A stretch of 64,000 nt of DNA from Micromonospora echinofusca (GTDB taxonomy: Bacteria; Actinomycetota; Actinomycetes; Mycobacteriales; Micromonosporaceae). Positions 15,926 through 30,787 of this stretch are shown here, piece after piece. The position numbers and the translations under genes are program-made. The notes beneath the pieces were generated by a model. That model did no database searches, had not been told where the DNA came from, and saw nothing but the letters and a program-made list of their open reading frames with translations. Numbering within the stretch: the stretch's first letter is position 1; the number at the start of each line of letters is the position of its first letter. The DNA lies in assembly GCF_900091445.1 (NCBI RefSeq), contig NZ_LT607733.1:4677001-4741000 (forward strand), written 5' to 3'.

Positions 15926-17271
15926 GCGGACACCTCCCCGGGCTCGGCGATCCGCAGCCGGACGGAGTCGGCCACGTGCCGGTCGACGGCCAGCACCTCG
16001 ACCAGGGCGCGCGGTTCCTCCGCGCCGTCCTCGCCGTCGGCCGGCAGGCTGATCTCCAGCCGGTCACCGACCTCGGGGACCCGCCCCAGCTCCCGCATGA
16101 CCAGGCCGGAGAGCGTGTCGTACTCCGGGGCCTCGGGCAGCGCGATGCCGGTGCTGTCGGCGACCTCGTCGATGCGCCAGCGGGCCGGCACCACCCAGGA
16201 GCCGTCCGCCTGCCGGGCCGGGGCCCGCTCGGGCGGGTCGTCCTCGTCCCGGATCGGGCCGACGAGCTCCTCGGCGATGTCCTCCAGCGTGATCACGCCG
16301 GCGAAGCCGCCGTACTCGTCGACCACGCAGGCGAGCTGCCGGTGGCCGGAGCGCAGCCGGTCCAGCACGGTCGGCAGCGGCAGCGTCTCCGGCACCAGGA
16401 GCGGAGGGCCGGCGACCGCGCTGACCGGGGTGCTCGCGCGCTTCTCCGGGGGTACGCCGAGCACGTCGGCGATGCCGACCACGCCGACGAGGTCGTCGAC
16501 GCCCTCGGTGCCGCGTACGGGGAAGCGGGACTTGCCGGTGTCCAGCAGCTCGACGACCCGGCTGAGCGGCTCGTGCGCGCGTACGGTGTGCACGTCGACG
16601 CGGGGCACCATGACCTCGCCCGCGGTGAGCCCCCGGAAGTCGAGCCCCCGGTCGAGCAGCGTGGACATCTCGGCGGTCAGGTGCCCCTCCTGGCGGGACT
16701 CGGCGATGATCTGTTCCAGGTCCTGCGGGGTGGCGCCGCTGGGCAGTTCCTCGATCGGCTCGATGCCGACGCGGCGCAGCAGCCGGACGGCGGCCCGGTC
16801 GAAGAGCTTGATCAGCGGGCCGGCGATCTTGAGGTAGATCAGGGTGGAACTGCTCAGGGCCTTCGCGAGGGGCTCGGGCCGGGCGATGGCGAGGTTCTTC
16901 GGGGCCAGCTCACCGAGGACCATCTGCACCACGGTGGCGAGGACCAGGGCCAGGGCGACCGAGAGCGGCAGGCTGACCGCCGTCGAGACGCCGGCGCCCC
17001 CGAGCAGCTCGGCCAGCCCGGCGCCGAGAAACGGCTCGGCGACGTAACCGACCAGCAGGGCGGTGACGGTGATGCCGAGCTGGGCGCCGGAGAGCATGAA
17101 CGACAGCCGCCCGGTCACCTCCAGCGCCCGTGCGGCGGCCTTGTCGCCGTCGTCGGCCAACTGCTTGAGCCGGCCGCGGTCCACGGCGACGTAGCCGAAC
17201 TCCTGGGCCACGAAGTATCCCGTGGCGACGGTGAGAACGATGATGAGGAGAAGACCAACGACGATCAACAC
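15922..17271 (-). CDS. CNNM/CBS/CorC_HlyC membrane protein, first paralogue
   Basis: A 449-aa protein with a DUF21/CNNM domain (YFVAQEFGYVAV, GAQLGITVTALLVGYVAEP, VLGELAPKNLAIARP), paired CBS domains (about 215-335; VMVPRVDVHTVRAHEPL, VVDEYGGFAGVITLEDI), and a C-terminal CorC_HlyC domain (about 355-445). The expected role is divalent-cation transport. A -10-like GATAAAAT occurs on the minus strand at 17374-17381, about 100 bp upstream, the likely promoter of this two-gene operon. Confidence 0.9.
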   Translation of the reverse strand: MLIVVGLLLIIVLTVATGYFVAQEFGYVAVDRGRLKQLADDGDKAAARALEVTGRLSFMLSGAQLGITVTALLVGYVAEPFLGAGLAELLGGAGVSTAVSLPLSVALALVLATVVQMVLGELAPKNLAIARPEPLAKALSSSTLIYLKIAGPLIKLFDRAAVRLLRRVGIEPIEELPSGATPQDLEQIIAESRQEGHLTAEMSTLLDRGLDFRGLTAGEVMVPRVDVHTVRAHEPLSRVVELLDTGKSRFPVRGTEGVDDLVGVVGIADVLGVPPEKRASTPVSAVAGPPLLVPETLPLPTVLDRLRSGHRQLACVVDEYGGFAGVITLEDIAEELVGPIRDEDDPPERAPARQADGSWVVPARWRIDEVADSTGIALPEAPEYDTLSGLVMRELGRVPEVGDRLEISLPADGEDGAEEPRALVEVLAVDRHVADSVRLRIAEPGEVSA

Positions 17272-17416
17272 GGGTCGCTCAGGGCTCCCGGGGACGTCGG
17301 GGTCGGGATACGCCGGGCACGACCCGGCTGGCTACTGCTGCCCTCCTGGGCAGAAGAGTCGATCATGCGGCCCATTTTATCGGGATCGGCTGGATATCCG
17401 CTGAAGGTGTGCCGAA

Positions 17417-17444
17417 GGCCCCCGACACCGGTCGGTCGGGGGCC
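17417..17444 (-). terminator. Terminator of the M28 aminopeptidase gene
   Basis: GGCCCCCGAC (17417-17426) pairs with GTCGGGGGCC (17435-17444) around an 8-nt loop, 10 bp past the gene stop on the minus strand. Confidence 0.7.
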
Positions 17445-17454
17445 CCTCCCGGCG

Positions 17455-19089
<1,635 letters not shown>

Positions 19090-19199
19090 TCACTGCGAAA
19101 GCGTGCAGCGGGGCGGACCACCCGGCAAGACGCAAGGCTGAGATTCGTCGCAGTCCCCGAATTGGGACGCCTCGGATGCGATCCCCCGCAGGCCGCGGG

Positions 19200-19565
19200 T
19201 CAGGACGGATCGCCCCCGCCACCGGCACGGCGGTCGGCGGACGCGAGCTCGTCGGCGTCGAGCAGGGCCGGATCGACCCGGCCGGCGCGGTACGCGGCCC
19301 GGCCGATCATCTGCGCCGCCACGGGAGCGGTGGCCAGTTGGAAGATCCCGACCAGCGCCACCATGCCCAGGTCGGCCGGGGTACGCAGCCGCAGCGCCAC
19401 GCCGAGCAGCAGAAGCAGCACCCCGAGCACCTGCGGCTTGGTCGCGGCGTGCATCCGGTCCAGCGTGCCCGGGAAGCGCAGCACCCCGATCCCGGCGGCG
19501 AGACTCAGCAGGGCGCCGGCCACCAGGCAGCCGCCGCCCAGCCAGTCGGCCAGCGTGCCCCACAT
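19200..19565 (-). CDS. mnhG: Mrp Na+/H+ antiporter subunit G
   Basis: A 121-aa membrane subunit with about three TM helices and the family signature IGVLRFPGTLDRMHAATKPQ. The C-terminal tail is charged. The ATG shares one base with the mnhF stop. It is the last gene of the Mrp operon, an H+-driven Na+ (or K+) exporter assembled from all subunits. Confidence 0.92.
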   Translation of the reverse strand: MWGTLADWLGGGCLVAGALLSLAAGIGVLRFPGTLDRMHAATKPQVLGVLLLLLGVALRLRTPADLGMVALVGIFQLATAPVAAQMIGRAAYRAGRVDPALLDADELASADRRAGGGGDPS

Positions 19566-19834
19566 CAGGCCTCCCCGTCCTCGCGAACGGCGAAGCGGAC
19601 CAGCGACACCGACCCGACGAAGCCGAGCATGGACAGCGCCACCAGCACCGGCAGGGTGGTGGCATGACGGTTCACCGCGGCCTCCGCGCCCACCGCGCCC
19701 ACCATCGTGGCGAGCAGCATGTCGGCCGCGACCACCCGGTCAATCAGCGACGGCCCGCGGTAGAGCCGGATCAGGGCCAGCAGCGCGGTCACCGAGAACA
19801 GGAGGGTGAGGACGGCGGCGAGGAACGTGGTCAC
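19565..19834 (-). CDS. mnhF: Mrp Na+/H+ antiporter subunit F
   Basis: An 89-aa, three-TM subunit with the signature LYRGPSLIDRVVAADML and the C-terminal SMLGFVGSVSLVRF. The GTG start overlaps the mnhE stop (GTGA), indicating tight translational coupling. The open frame continues upstream inside mnhE, but that part is not MnhF-like. Confidence 0.92.
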   Translation of the reverse strand: MTTFLAAVLTLLFSVTALLALIRLYRGPSLIDRVVAADMLLATMVGAVGAEAAVNRHATTLPVLVALSMLGFVGSVSLVRFAVREDGEA

Positions 19835-20412
19835 GGTTCGGGTCCCCTCTCGACGGGATCGGCGCTGACCCGGCGGACCTCGGCGGCGGAGCCGACCGCG
19901 CGCACGAGCCGCCGCTCGACGGCGAGGATCCGCCGCCGGCTGCCCCTGAGGTCCTGCGGGCCGTGGGTGTCGAACACGTGCACGTAGAGGACCCCGGCGT
20001 TGCGGTCGACCTCGACGATCAGCGTGCCCGGCACCAGCGACAGCGCCTCGGCGGTGAGCGCCAGGTTCAGGTCGGTGTGCACCCGCAGGCGGACCGCGAT
20101 GATCGCCGCCCGCGGCTGGTAGCCGGGCTGCACCGCGACCCGCGCGACGTGCGCGCTGGCGCTGACCAGTTCGCCGACGAAGCGCACCACGAAGACCAGC
20201 AGCGGCCCGAGGCGCAGCCGGCCGCCGAAGCTCACCGGCGGCAGCGGGAAGAACACCAGCACGGCGCCGGCCACCAGCACCCCGCCCACGAGGTTGCCCC
20301 AGGAGAGGTCCCCCCACAGCAGGATCCAGACCAGCACCAGCCAGCCGAAGGCGATCAGCTGGTCGCGGCGCCGCCCCCGCCCGCGCGGCGGCGCCTGCGG
20401 GGCCGGGTTCAC
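19831..20412 (-). CDS. mnhE: Mrp Na+/H+ antiporter subunit E
   Basis: A 193-aa subunit with an N-terminal pair of TM helices (WLVLVWILLWGDLSWGNLVGG) and the conserved cytoplasmic segment LNLALTAEALSLVPGTLIVE followed by LYVHVFD. The GTG start overlaps the mnhD stop. The Arg-rich start (about residues 8-17) suits cytoplasmic-side placement. Confidence 0.92.
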   Translation of the reverse strand: MNPAPQAPPRGRGRRRDQLIAFGWLVLVWILLWGDLSWGNLVGGVLVAGAVLVFFPLPPVSFGGRLRLGPLLVFVVRFVGELVSASAHVARVAVQPGYQPRAAIIAVRLRVHTDLNLALTAEALSLVPGTLIVEVDRNAGVLYVHVFDTHGPQDLRGSRRRILAVERRLVRAVGSAAEVRRVSADPVERGPEP

Positions 20413-21914
20413 GGGGCACCGACCGGCAGCACGGAACGGATGTACGGGGTGCGCTCGCGCAGGTCGACCGCCGCGTCGGCGGTGACGTCGAACAGCGGCC
20501 CGGCGACGACGGTCAACGCCAGCCCCAGCCCGACCAGCGCGATCGTCGCGCCGACCATCAACGCCGGCAGGCGCACGACCGGCTCGGTGGTGGCCAGTTG
20601 CGGGGCGCGCCAGAAGGCGATGTTCCACACCCGCGAGGCCACGTAGAGGGTGAGCAGGCTGGTCACGGTCCCCGCCGCCACCAGCGCGCCGGGCAGCGGC
20701 TCGCCGGCCGCGACGCCGGCCTGGAGCAGGCCGAGCTTGCCGAGGAACCCGGAGAAGGGCGGGATCCCGGCGAGGTTCATGGCCGGGACGAAGAAGAGGA
20801 CGCCGAGCAGCGGGGCCGCCCGGGCCAGCCCGCCGATGCGGCGCAGGTCGGTGCTGCCGGCCCGCTCCTCGACGAGACCGGCGACCAGGAACAGCGTGGT
20901 CTGGATGGTGATGTGGTGCACCACGTAGAAGATCGCGCCGGAGAGCCCGGCCACGGTGCTCAGCCCCACGCCGAAGATCATGTAACCGATGTGGCTGACC
21001 AGGGTGAAGGAGAAGAGCCGCTTCATGTCGGACTGGGCCACCGCGCCGAGGATGCCGACCAGCATGGTCAGTCCGGCCACCACCATCAGCGGCCCGGCGA
21101 GCTGACCGCCGGGGAACAGCAGCGTCTCGGTGCGGATAATCGCGTACACGCCGACCTTGGTGAGCAGGCCGGCGAAGACCGCCGTGACCGGGGCCGGGGC
21201 GGTCGGGTAGCTGTCCGGCAACCAGGCCGAGAGCGGGAAGACCGCCGCCTTGACCCCGAAGGCGAGCAGCAGCATCAGCTGGAGGGTCAGCCGTACGCCG
21301 TCGGGCAGCGCGTCCAGCCGGTGCGCCAGCTGGGCCATGTTCAGGGTGCCGGTGGCCGCGTACACCAGGCCCACCGAGGCGAGGAAGATCATCGAGGAGA
21401 GGATGCTGACCACCACGTACGTCGAGCCGGTGCGGATCCGGGTCTCGGTGCCGCCGAGGGTGATCAGCACGAAGCTCGCGGCGAGCAGGATCTCGAAGCC
21501 GACGAAGAGGTTGAACAGGTCGCCGGCGAGGAACGCGTTGGTCACGCCGGCGGTCAGCACCAGGTAGGTCGGGTGGTAGATGGTCACCGGCACGGTCTCG
21601 CCGAAGTCGCCCTGCCCCTGGCCGACGGAGTAGAGCAGGACGCACAGGGTCACCGCCGAGGAGACCACCAGCATCAGCGCGGCGAGCTGGTCCGCGACCA
21701 GCACGATGCCCACCGGCGCCGGCCACCCGCCGACCTGGACCACCACCGGCCCGTGCCGGTACGCCTGCACCAGCAGCACCGCCGCCACCACCAGCGTGAC
21801 CGCCAGGCAGGTGACGCTGACGACACGTTGCAGCCCGGGCCACCGGAACAGCAGCAGGGTCAGCGCCGCGCCCAGCAGCGGTACCACCACGGGCAGCGGC
21901 ACGAGCCGGCTCAT
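20409..21914 (-). CDS. mnhD: Mrp Na+/H+ antiporter subunit D
   Basis: A 501-aa proton-translocating subunit homologous to respiratory complex I subunit NuoN/M, with about 14 TM helices. Conserved features include the Glu in NLFVGFEIL (TM5), the Lys in FGVKAAVFPLSAWLPDSYP (TM7), and FSFTLVSHIGYMIFG. It lies 25 bp after mnhC and overlaps mnhE by 4 nt. Confidence 0.94.
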   Translation of the reverse strand: MSRLVPLPVVVPLLGAALTLLLFRWPGLQRVVSVTCLAVTLVVAAVLLVQAYRHGPVVVQVGGWPAPVGIVLVADQLAALMLVVSSAVTLCVLLYSVGQGQGDFGETVPVTIYHPTYLVLTAGVTNAFLAGDLFNLFVGFEILLAASFVLITLGGTETRIRTGSTYVVVSILSSMIFLASVGLVYAATGTLNMAQLAHRLDALPDGVRLTLQLMLLLAFGVKAAVFPLSAWLPDSYPTAPAPVTAVFAGLLTKVGVYAIIRTETLLFPGGQLAGPLMVVAGLTMLVGILGAVAQSDMKRLFSFTLVSHIGYMIFGVGLSTVAGLSGAIFYVVHHITIQTTLFLVAGLVEERAGSTDLRRIGGLARAAPLLGVLFFVPAMNLAGIPPFSGFLGKLGLLQAGVAAGEPLPGALVAAGTVTSLLTLYVASRVWNIAFWRAPQLATTEPVVRLPALMVGATIALVGLGLALTVVAGPLFDVTADAAVDLRERTPYIRSVLPVGAP

Positions 21915-21939
21915 CGGGCGCCCCGTCCCGCGTACCCGG

Positions 21940-22413
21940 TCATCCGGGGCCGTCCCCGCGCCGGCGCGGCGGCCCCGGGTCGACCTGCTCAGGGTCGGCG
22001 TCCGGGCCCTCGCCCCCGAGGTCGGAGGTGGCCAGCTCGTTGCGCTCGGCCGCCTCCCGGACCTGCCGGTCCTCGAGGTCGTCGGGGACCTCGTCGTCGC
22101 CGGTGAGGTACCAGCTGCGGTAGCTCACCGCCAGCAGGAACGCGGTCAGCCCGAAGGTGATCACGATCGCGGTGAGGATCATGGCCTGCGGCAGCGCGTC
22201 GCTCAGCGTGCCGGCGGGCGCCGTGCCGACCACCGGGGCCGCCCCCGCGCGCCCGCCCAGCAGGATCAGCACGTTGACCCCGTTGCCGAGCAGGATGACG
22301 CCGAGCAGGATCCGGCTCAGGCTGCGTTCCAGCAGCAGGGTGACCCCGCAGCCGCACAACACCCCGGCGGCCACGACCAGCACCAGGGCCGGTCCCGCGA
22401 CGCCGCTCCTCAC
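21940..22413 (-). CDS. mnhC: Mrp Na+/H+ antiporter subunit C
   Basis: A 157-aa NuoK-like subunit with three TM helices (LSRILLGVILLGNGVNVLIL; DALPQAMILTAIVITFGLTA). An acidic tail of about 50 residues extends beyond the usual length of about 110 and is rich in Glu, Asp and Pro. The GTG start overlaps the mnhA stop. Confidence 0.92.
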   Translation of the reverse strand: MRSGVAGPALVLVVAAGVLCGCGVTLLLERSLSRILLGVILLGNGVNVLILLGGRAGAAPVVGTAPAGTLSDALPQAMILTAIVITFGLTAFLLAVSYRSWYLTGDDEVPDDLEDRQVREAAERNELATSDLGGEGPDADPEQVDPGPPRRRGDGPG

Positions 22414-25244
22414 GGCCGCTCCCCCCGCCGGTCGACCCGCAACCCGCCCCCGGACTCGCCGGCCGCCTCGATGTGCCGGTCCACCTCGGCGCCGAGGCTG
22501 CGCAGGATGTCCAGCACCAGCCCGACCACGACCAGGTAGACGCCGACGTCGAAGAAGAGGGACGTGACCAGGTAGAAGTCACCGATCACAGGCAGCCACA
22601 GGTCGATCCGGGCGCTCTCGAGCACCGACCCGCCCGCGAGCAGCGAGACGGCCCCGGTGCCGACCGAGACGAGCAGGCCGGCGCCGAGCACCGTGCCGGC
22701 GCCGACGGGGGCCGCCTCGGCCAGCTCGTAGCGCCCGCCGGCCAGGTAGCGCACCGCCAGCGCCAGGCTCGCCACCAGGCCGCCCGCGAAGCCGCCGCCC
22801 GGCGCGTTGTGGCCGGAGAAGAGCAGGAACAGGGAGAAGACCACCACCGTGTGGAAGATCAGCCGGGTCACCACCTCCAGCACGATCGAACGCTGCCGCT
22901 CGTGCAGGGTCGCCCCGCCGCGCAACCAGACCCGGTGCCCCGGCCGCTGCACCCGCTTCGGCGGCTCGGGGCGACGTGGGCGGGGCCCGGTGCGGGAGCG
23001 CTGGAAGACCAGGCTGGCCACGCCGGTCGCGGCCACCACCAGCACCGACAGCTCGCCCATCGTGTCCCAGGCCCGGATGTCGACCAGGGTCACGTTGACC
23101 ACGTTGCGGCCGTACCCCTGGGTGACCGCCAGGTCCGGGAACGCGTCGGAGATGGTGGGCGCCTGGCGGGCCGCCGCAGCGGTCAGGGCCAGCCCACCGA
23201 CCACGACACCGACGGCCGCCCCGATCGCGCGGCGCACCCACCGCCTGCGTCTCGGGCGGGCCGAGAACCGTTCCGGCAGCCGGCGCAGCACCAGCACGAA
23301 CACCGCGATGGTGGCGGTCTCGACGAGGAACTGGGTCAGCGCCAGGTCCGGCGCGCCGTGGGCCACGAAGAGCATCGCGGTGCCGTAGCCCGTCATGCCC
23401 ACCAGCAGCATCGCCGTCAGGCGGCGGCGGGCGCCCACCGCGAGCACCGCCGCGACGGTCACCACCGTCACCACCAGGACCTGCAACGGGCTGTCCCAGA
23501 GGGCGATCCGGTCCCGCCACGGCCGGGTGGCCAGCATCGCCCCGCCGGGCACCACCGTGAGCACCAGCAGGATGACGCCGAGGTACTGCGGCAGCGAGCC
23601 GCGCTGGGTGGCGCCGGTGACCTCGATGGCCAGCCGGTCGAGGCGGCGGGTGGTCCACTCGTACCCCTGGTTGCCGGTGACCGGGACGTGCAGCCGGGCC
23701 AGCACCGGGGCGAGCGGTCCGCGCAGCGCGAACAGGGCCGCGCCGCCGGCCACGGCGAGCGCGGAGAAGCCGAGCGCGGGGCTGAGGCCGTGCCACAGCG
23801 CCAGGTCCTTGCCGACCGTGCCGAACAGTTCGGCGTACGGGCGGAGCAGGCCGTCGAGGACCCCGGCGGCCGGGCCGGCGAGCAGCCCGACGGCGGCCAG
23901 CAGGGCCGGCGGGCCGAGCATCGACGCGGGGATCCGCCCGAGGACGGTCGGCGCCACGCCCGGCCGGGTGGCGAACGCGCCCCAGACGAACCGGAAGCTG
24001 TAGGCGACGGTGAGCGCGGTGCCGGCCACCAGCACGGCGAGGACGGCGGGCCGGTCGGTGAAGGCCGCCAGCACGGCCTCCTTGGCGACGAAGCCGACCA
24101 GCGGTGGCAGGCCGGCCATCGACGCGGCGGCGAGCACCGTCACGGCGACGAGCAGCGGCGCGCCGCGCCTGAGCCCGGACAGTTCCCGCAGGTCGCGGGT
24201 GCCGGCGCCGTGGTCGATGATGCCGACGACGAGGAACAGCGGCGCCTTGAACAGCGCGTGGGCCAGCAGCATCGCCGCCCCGGCCAGCGCGGTGTCCGGG
24301 GTGCCCGCACCGATCGCCACCGCGATCAGGCCGAGCTGGCTGACCGTGCCGTACGCCAGCAGCAGCTTCAGGTCGGTCTGCCGCAGCGCCGCCCAGCCCC
24401 CGGCCAGCATGGTGGCCAGGCCGGCGACCACGACCACCGGCCGCCACGGGCCGGCAGCCGCCAGGACCGGGGCGAGCAGCCCGATCAAATAGACGCCCGC
24501 CTTCACCATCGCGGCGGCGTGCAGGTACGCGCTCACCGGCGTGGGGGCCGCCATCGCCACCGGCAGCCACGAGCTGAACGGCAGCAGCGCCGACTTGGAC
24601 AGCGCCCCGGTGAGGATCAGCAGCACCGCCGTGACCAGGTACGCCCCGCCCGGCAGCGGGGCCGCGACGATCTCCGACCAGCGGTAGGTGCCGGCGTGCC
24701 CGCCCAGCATGATGAATCCCACCAGCATCGCCAGCCCGCCGAGCGTGGTCACGGTCAGCGCCTGCACCGCCGCCCACCGGCTGGCACGCCGCTCGACGCT
24801 GTGCCCGATCAGCAGGTACGAGAAGATCGTGGTGAGTTCCCAGCACACGTAGAGCAGCAGCAGGTCGTCGGCGAGGACGAGGCCGAGCATCGCCCCCGCG
24901 AATGCCACCATGACGGCCGCGAAGCGGGCCACGCCGGTGGACTCCGGGCCGAAGTAGTGGGCGCTGTAGATCAGGACCAGCGCGCCGACGCCGCCGACGA
25001 GCAGGACCATCAGCCAGGACAGGGTGGTCAGCCGCAGCGCCAGGTCCACGTCGAGTTGGCCGATCCACGGGTACGTCTCGACCACCGCCCCGCCGTCGCG
25101 CACGGCGGGGGTGCGGGCCAGCGCCCAGCCGAACGCGGCCGCCGGCGCCAGCGCCAGCGGGTAGCAGGCGCGGGGACCCCACCACCGGACGAGCAGCGGC
25201 GCGACGAGGGCCGCCACGCAGTGGAGGATCAGCAGTACGAGCAC
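22410..25244 (-). CDS. mnhA: Mrp Na+/H+ antiporter subunit A fused to MnhB domain
   Basis: A 944-aa NuoL-like subunit. The first about 480 residues carry the proton channel features (YVCWELTTIFSYLLIGH, SALLPFSSWLPVAMAAPTPVSAYLHAA, LLAYGTVSQLGLI). A MbhD/MbhE-like segment follows (about 590-770; GYGTAMLFVAHGAPDLALTQ), then an MnhB domain (about 800-920; HTVVVFSLFLLFSGHNAPGG). Fusion of A and B in one chain explains why no separate mnhB is found. I chose the GTG at 25244, preceded by GGGAG; an in-frame GTG at 25295 has no ribosome-binding site. First gene of the operon. Confidence 0.92.
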   Translation of the reverse strand: MLVLLILHCVAALVAPLLVRWWGPRACYPLALAPAAAFGWALARTPAVRDGGAVVETYPWIGQLDVDLALRLTTLSWLMVLLVGGVGALVLIYSAHYFGPESTGVARFAAVMVAFAGAMLGLVLADDLLLLYVCWELTTIFSYLLIGHSVERRASRWAAVQALTVTTLGGLAMLVGFIMLGGHAGTYRWSEIVAAPLPGGAYLVTAVLLILTGALSKSALLPFSSWLPVAMAAPTPVSAYLHAAAMVKAGVYLIGLLAPVLAAAGPWRPVVVVAGLATMLAGGWAALRQTDLKLLLAYGTVSQLGLIAVAIGAGTPDTALAGAAMLLAHALFKAPLFLVVGIIDHGAGTRDLRELSGLRRGAPLLVAVTVLAAASMAGLPPLVGFVAKEAVLAAFTDRPAVLAVLVAGTALTVAYSFRFVWGAFATRPGVAPTVLGRIPASMLGPPALLAAVGLLAGPAAGVLDGLLRPYAELFGTVGKDLALWHGLSPALGFSALAVAGGAALFALRGPLAPVLARLHVPVTGNQGYEWTTRRLDRLAIEVTGATQRGSLPQYLGVILLVLTVVPGGAMLATRPWRDRIALWDSPLQVLVVTVVTVAAVLAVGARRRLTAMLLVGMTGYGTAMLFVAHGAPDLALTQFLVETATIAVFVLVLRRLPERFSARPRRRRWVRRAIGAAVGVVVGGLALTAAAARQAPTISDAFPDLAVTQGYGRNVVNVTLVDIRAWDTMGELSVLVVAATGVASLVFQRSRTGPRPRRPEPPKRVQRPGHRVWLRGGATLHERQRSIVLEVVTRLIFHTVVVFSLFLLFSGHNAPGGGFAGGLVASLALAVRYLAGGRYELAEAAPVGAGTVLGAGLLVSVGTGAVSLLAGGSVLESARIDLWLPVIGDFYLVTSLFFDVGVYLVVVGLVLDILRSLGAEVDRHIEAAGESGGGLRVDRRGERP

Positions 25245-25349
25245 CCGCGCTCCCGGTCGAGGTGGCTGCGGCGCGCGCCTGAGGTGGGACGGCACCTAGG
25301 TGCGATCACACGCCAGTTCGTTGCTCGGCGGGCGGTTTTGCGCGAATTC

Positions 25350-25368
25350 GTCCCGGTTGTGGCGGGAC
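25350..25368 (-). terminator. Hairpin after the 25371-25772 gene
   Basis: GTCCCG (25350-25355) pairs with CGGGAC (25363-25368) around a 7-nt loop, two bases beyond the stop of the upstream minus-strand gene. A weak but well-placed terminator, separating it from the Mrp operon. Confidence 0.4.
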
Positions 25369-25370
25369 GC

Positions 25371-25772
25371 TCAACCGACGATGACCTCGGCGGCGGGGGC
25401 GACGGGCTCGCGGGCGGGACGCTCGCGCCGGGGCTCCACCAGCAGGTCGGGGCGGCCGAGCTGGACCACGACCTTGTTGACCACCCGCTGGGCCGCGGCG
25501 AGGGAGCGCACCGGCAGCAGCCGGCCCCGGCTCTCGCGCCGCAGCACGAAGTAGTGCACGGCGGCGCGGACCTGTCCCCGGTCGGCCGCGCTGGCCTGCG
25601 CGGTGGAGACGACCAGCTCCCGCAGCGCGGCGGCGAGCCGCTCGGCCAGCTCCAGCTCCGGGCCGGACAGGCCGGTGCGGACGGCGGCGAGATGACTGTC
25701 GACCTTGCGGATCAGCACGTCGGTGCTTGGCTCGAAGCTCCGCTGCTCGACGGTCAATCCGATCCCCTCCAC
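25371..25772 (-). CDS. Small hypothetical protein
   Basis: A 133-aa soluble protein I do not recognise. It is mostly helical: RKVDSHLAAVRTGLSGPELELAERLAAALRELV reads as two amphipathic helices, followed by AAVHYFVLRRESRGRLLPVRSLAAAQRVVNKVV and a Pro/Arg-rich tail. GTG start at 25772; the site upstream (CGGAG) is distant. It is divergent from lhr across an unusually AT-rich stretch with two palindromes, and upstream of the Mrp operon. The codon pattern fits a real gene. Confidence 0.6.
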   Translation of the reverse strand: MEGIGLTVEQRSFEPSTDVLIRKVDSHLAAVRTGLSGPELELAERLAAALRELVVSTAQASAADRGQVRAAVHYFVLRRESRGRLLPVRSLAAAQRVVNKVVVQLGRPDLLVEPRRERPAREPVAPAAEVIVG

Positions 25773-25806
25773 CCCAGGCTCACGCTCCGAGTGAAGTTAC
25801 TTTATG

Positions 25807-25842
25807 TTGTGGGACACAATCAAGCAGTTAAGTAAGACTTAA
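25807..25842. promoter_or_regulatory. Two palindromes in AT-rich divergent promoter region
   Basis: TTGTG-GGA-CACAA (25807-25819) and TTAAGT-AAG-ACTTAA (25828-25842) are both perfect, with centres 22 bp apart, about two helical turns. The stretch 25795-25850 is among the most AT-rich in the window. It separates the 25371-25772 gene from lhr. Confidence 0.5.
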
Positions 25843-25938
25843 TGGATTAACCGCGCAAACGGCGCGGTGGGGCCGGAGCGGGGCGCCGCGTCCCCGCCGC
25901 GGGCCTGAATGTCGGTCCGTCGGGGCAGGATGGACGGC

Positions 25939-30540
<4,602 letters not shown>

Positions 30541-30658
30541 CCCGCCCCGCCCCGTCCCGCCCCGTCACGCCACGTCCATGGCACGTTCCAGCGGCGGTGG
30601 TGAGGTCTCATCGAAGCCCCGCTGGCTTCTGACCGACGACGGAAGGCGGGGGAAGCCG

Positions 30659-30700
30659 ATGAACCATTACCGCGGGAACGCTGATACCTCTGCGGTATGA
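30659..30700 (+). other. 13-codon open frame with ribosome-binding site (possible leader peptide)
   Basis: ATG at 30659 is preceded by GGGGGAAG and encodes MNHYRGNADTSAV before TGA. The stop overlaps ATG at 30697 (ATGA), which opens 48 codons of basic sequence starting MKIPAWYRRR and ending at 30843. Two operator-like palindromes overlap this junction. It may be a regulatory micro-ORF or chance. Confidence 0.25.
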
Positions 30701-30718
30701 AGATACCTGCTTGGTATC
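30683..30718. promoter_or_regulatory. Tandem operator-like palindromes GATACC-N5-GGTAT
   Basis: GATACC-TCTGC-GGTATG (30683-30699) and GATACC-TGCTT-GGTATC (30702-30718) repeat at a 19-bp period. The core ATACC-N5-GGTAT is reminiscent of the half-site arrangement of CsoR-type operators, but this likeness is weak. Confidence 0.5.
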
Positions 30719-30747
30719 GGAGACGAGCGGAGCACCGCCGGCCTCAT

Positions 30748-30787
30748 AGTCTCTGTGCGCGAGCCCTAGGGCTGGCGCACAGAGACT
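30748..30787. terminator. 40-bp near-perfect palindrome between convergent lhr and lipoprotein gene
   Basis: Outer arms AGTCTCTGTGCGC (30748-30760) and its complement (30775-30787) enclose the palindrome AGCCCTAGGGCT (30762-30773), with one G-G mismatch on each side of it. Position between convergent genes fits a bidirectional terminator. Its symmetry also suits protein binding. Confidence 0.6.

Noticed and set aside
22473..25835. 1120-codon open frame antisense to mnhA
   Set aside because: It mirrors the real Mrp gene; the translation is repetitive His/Gln/Arg/Gly without domains, as expected from high-GC shadow frames.
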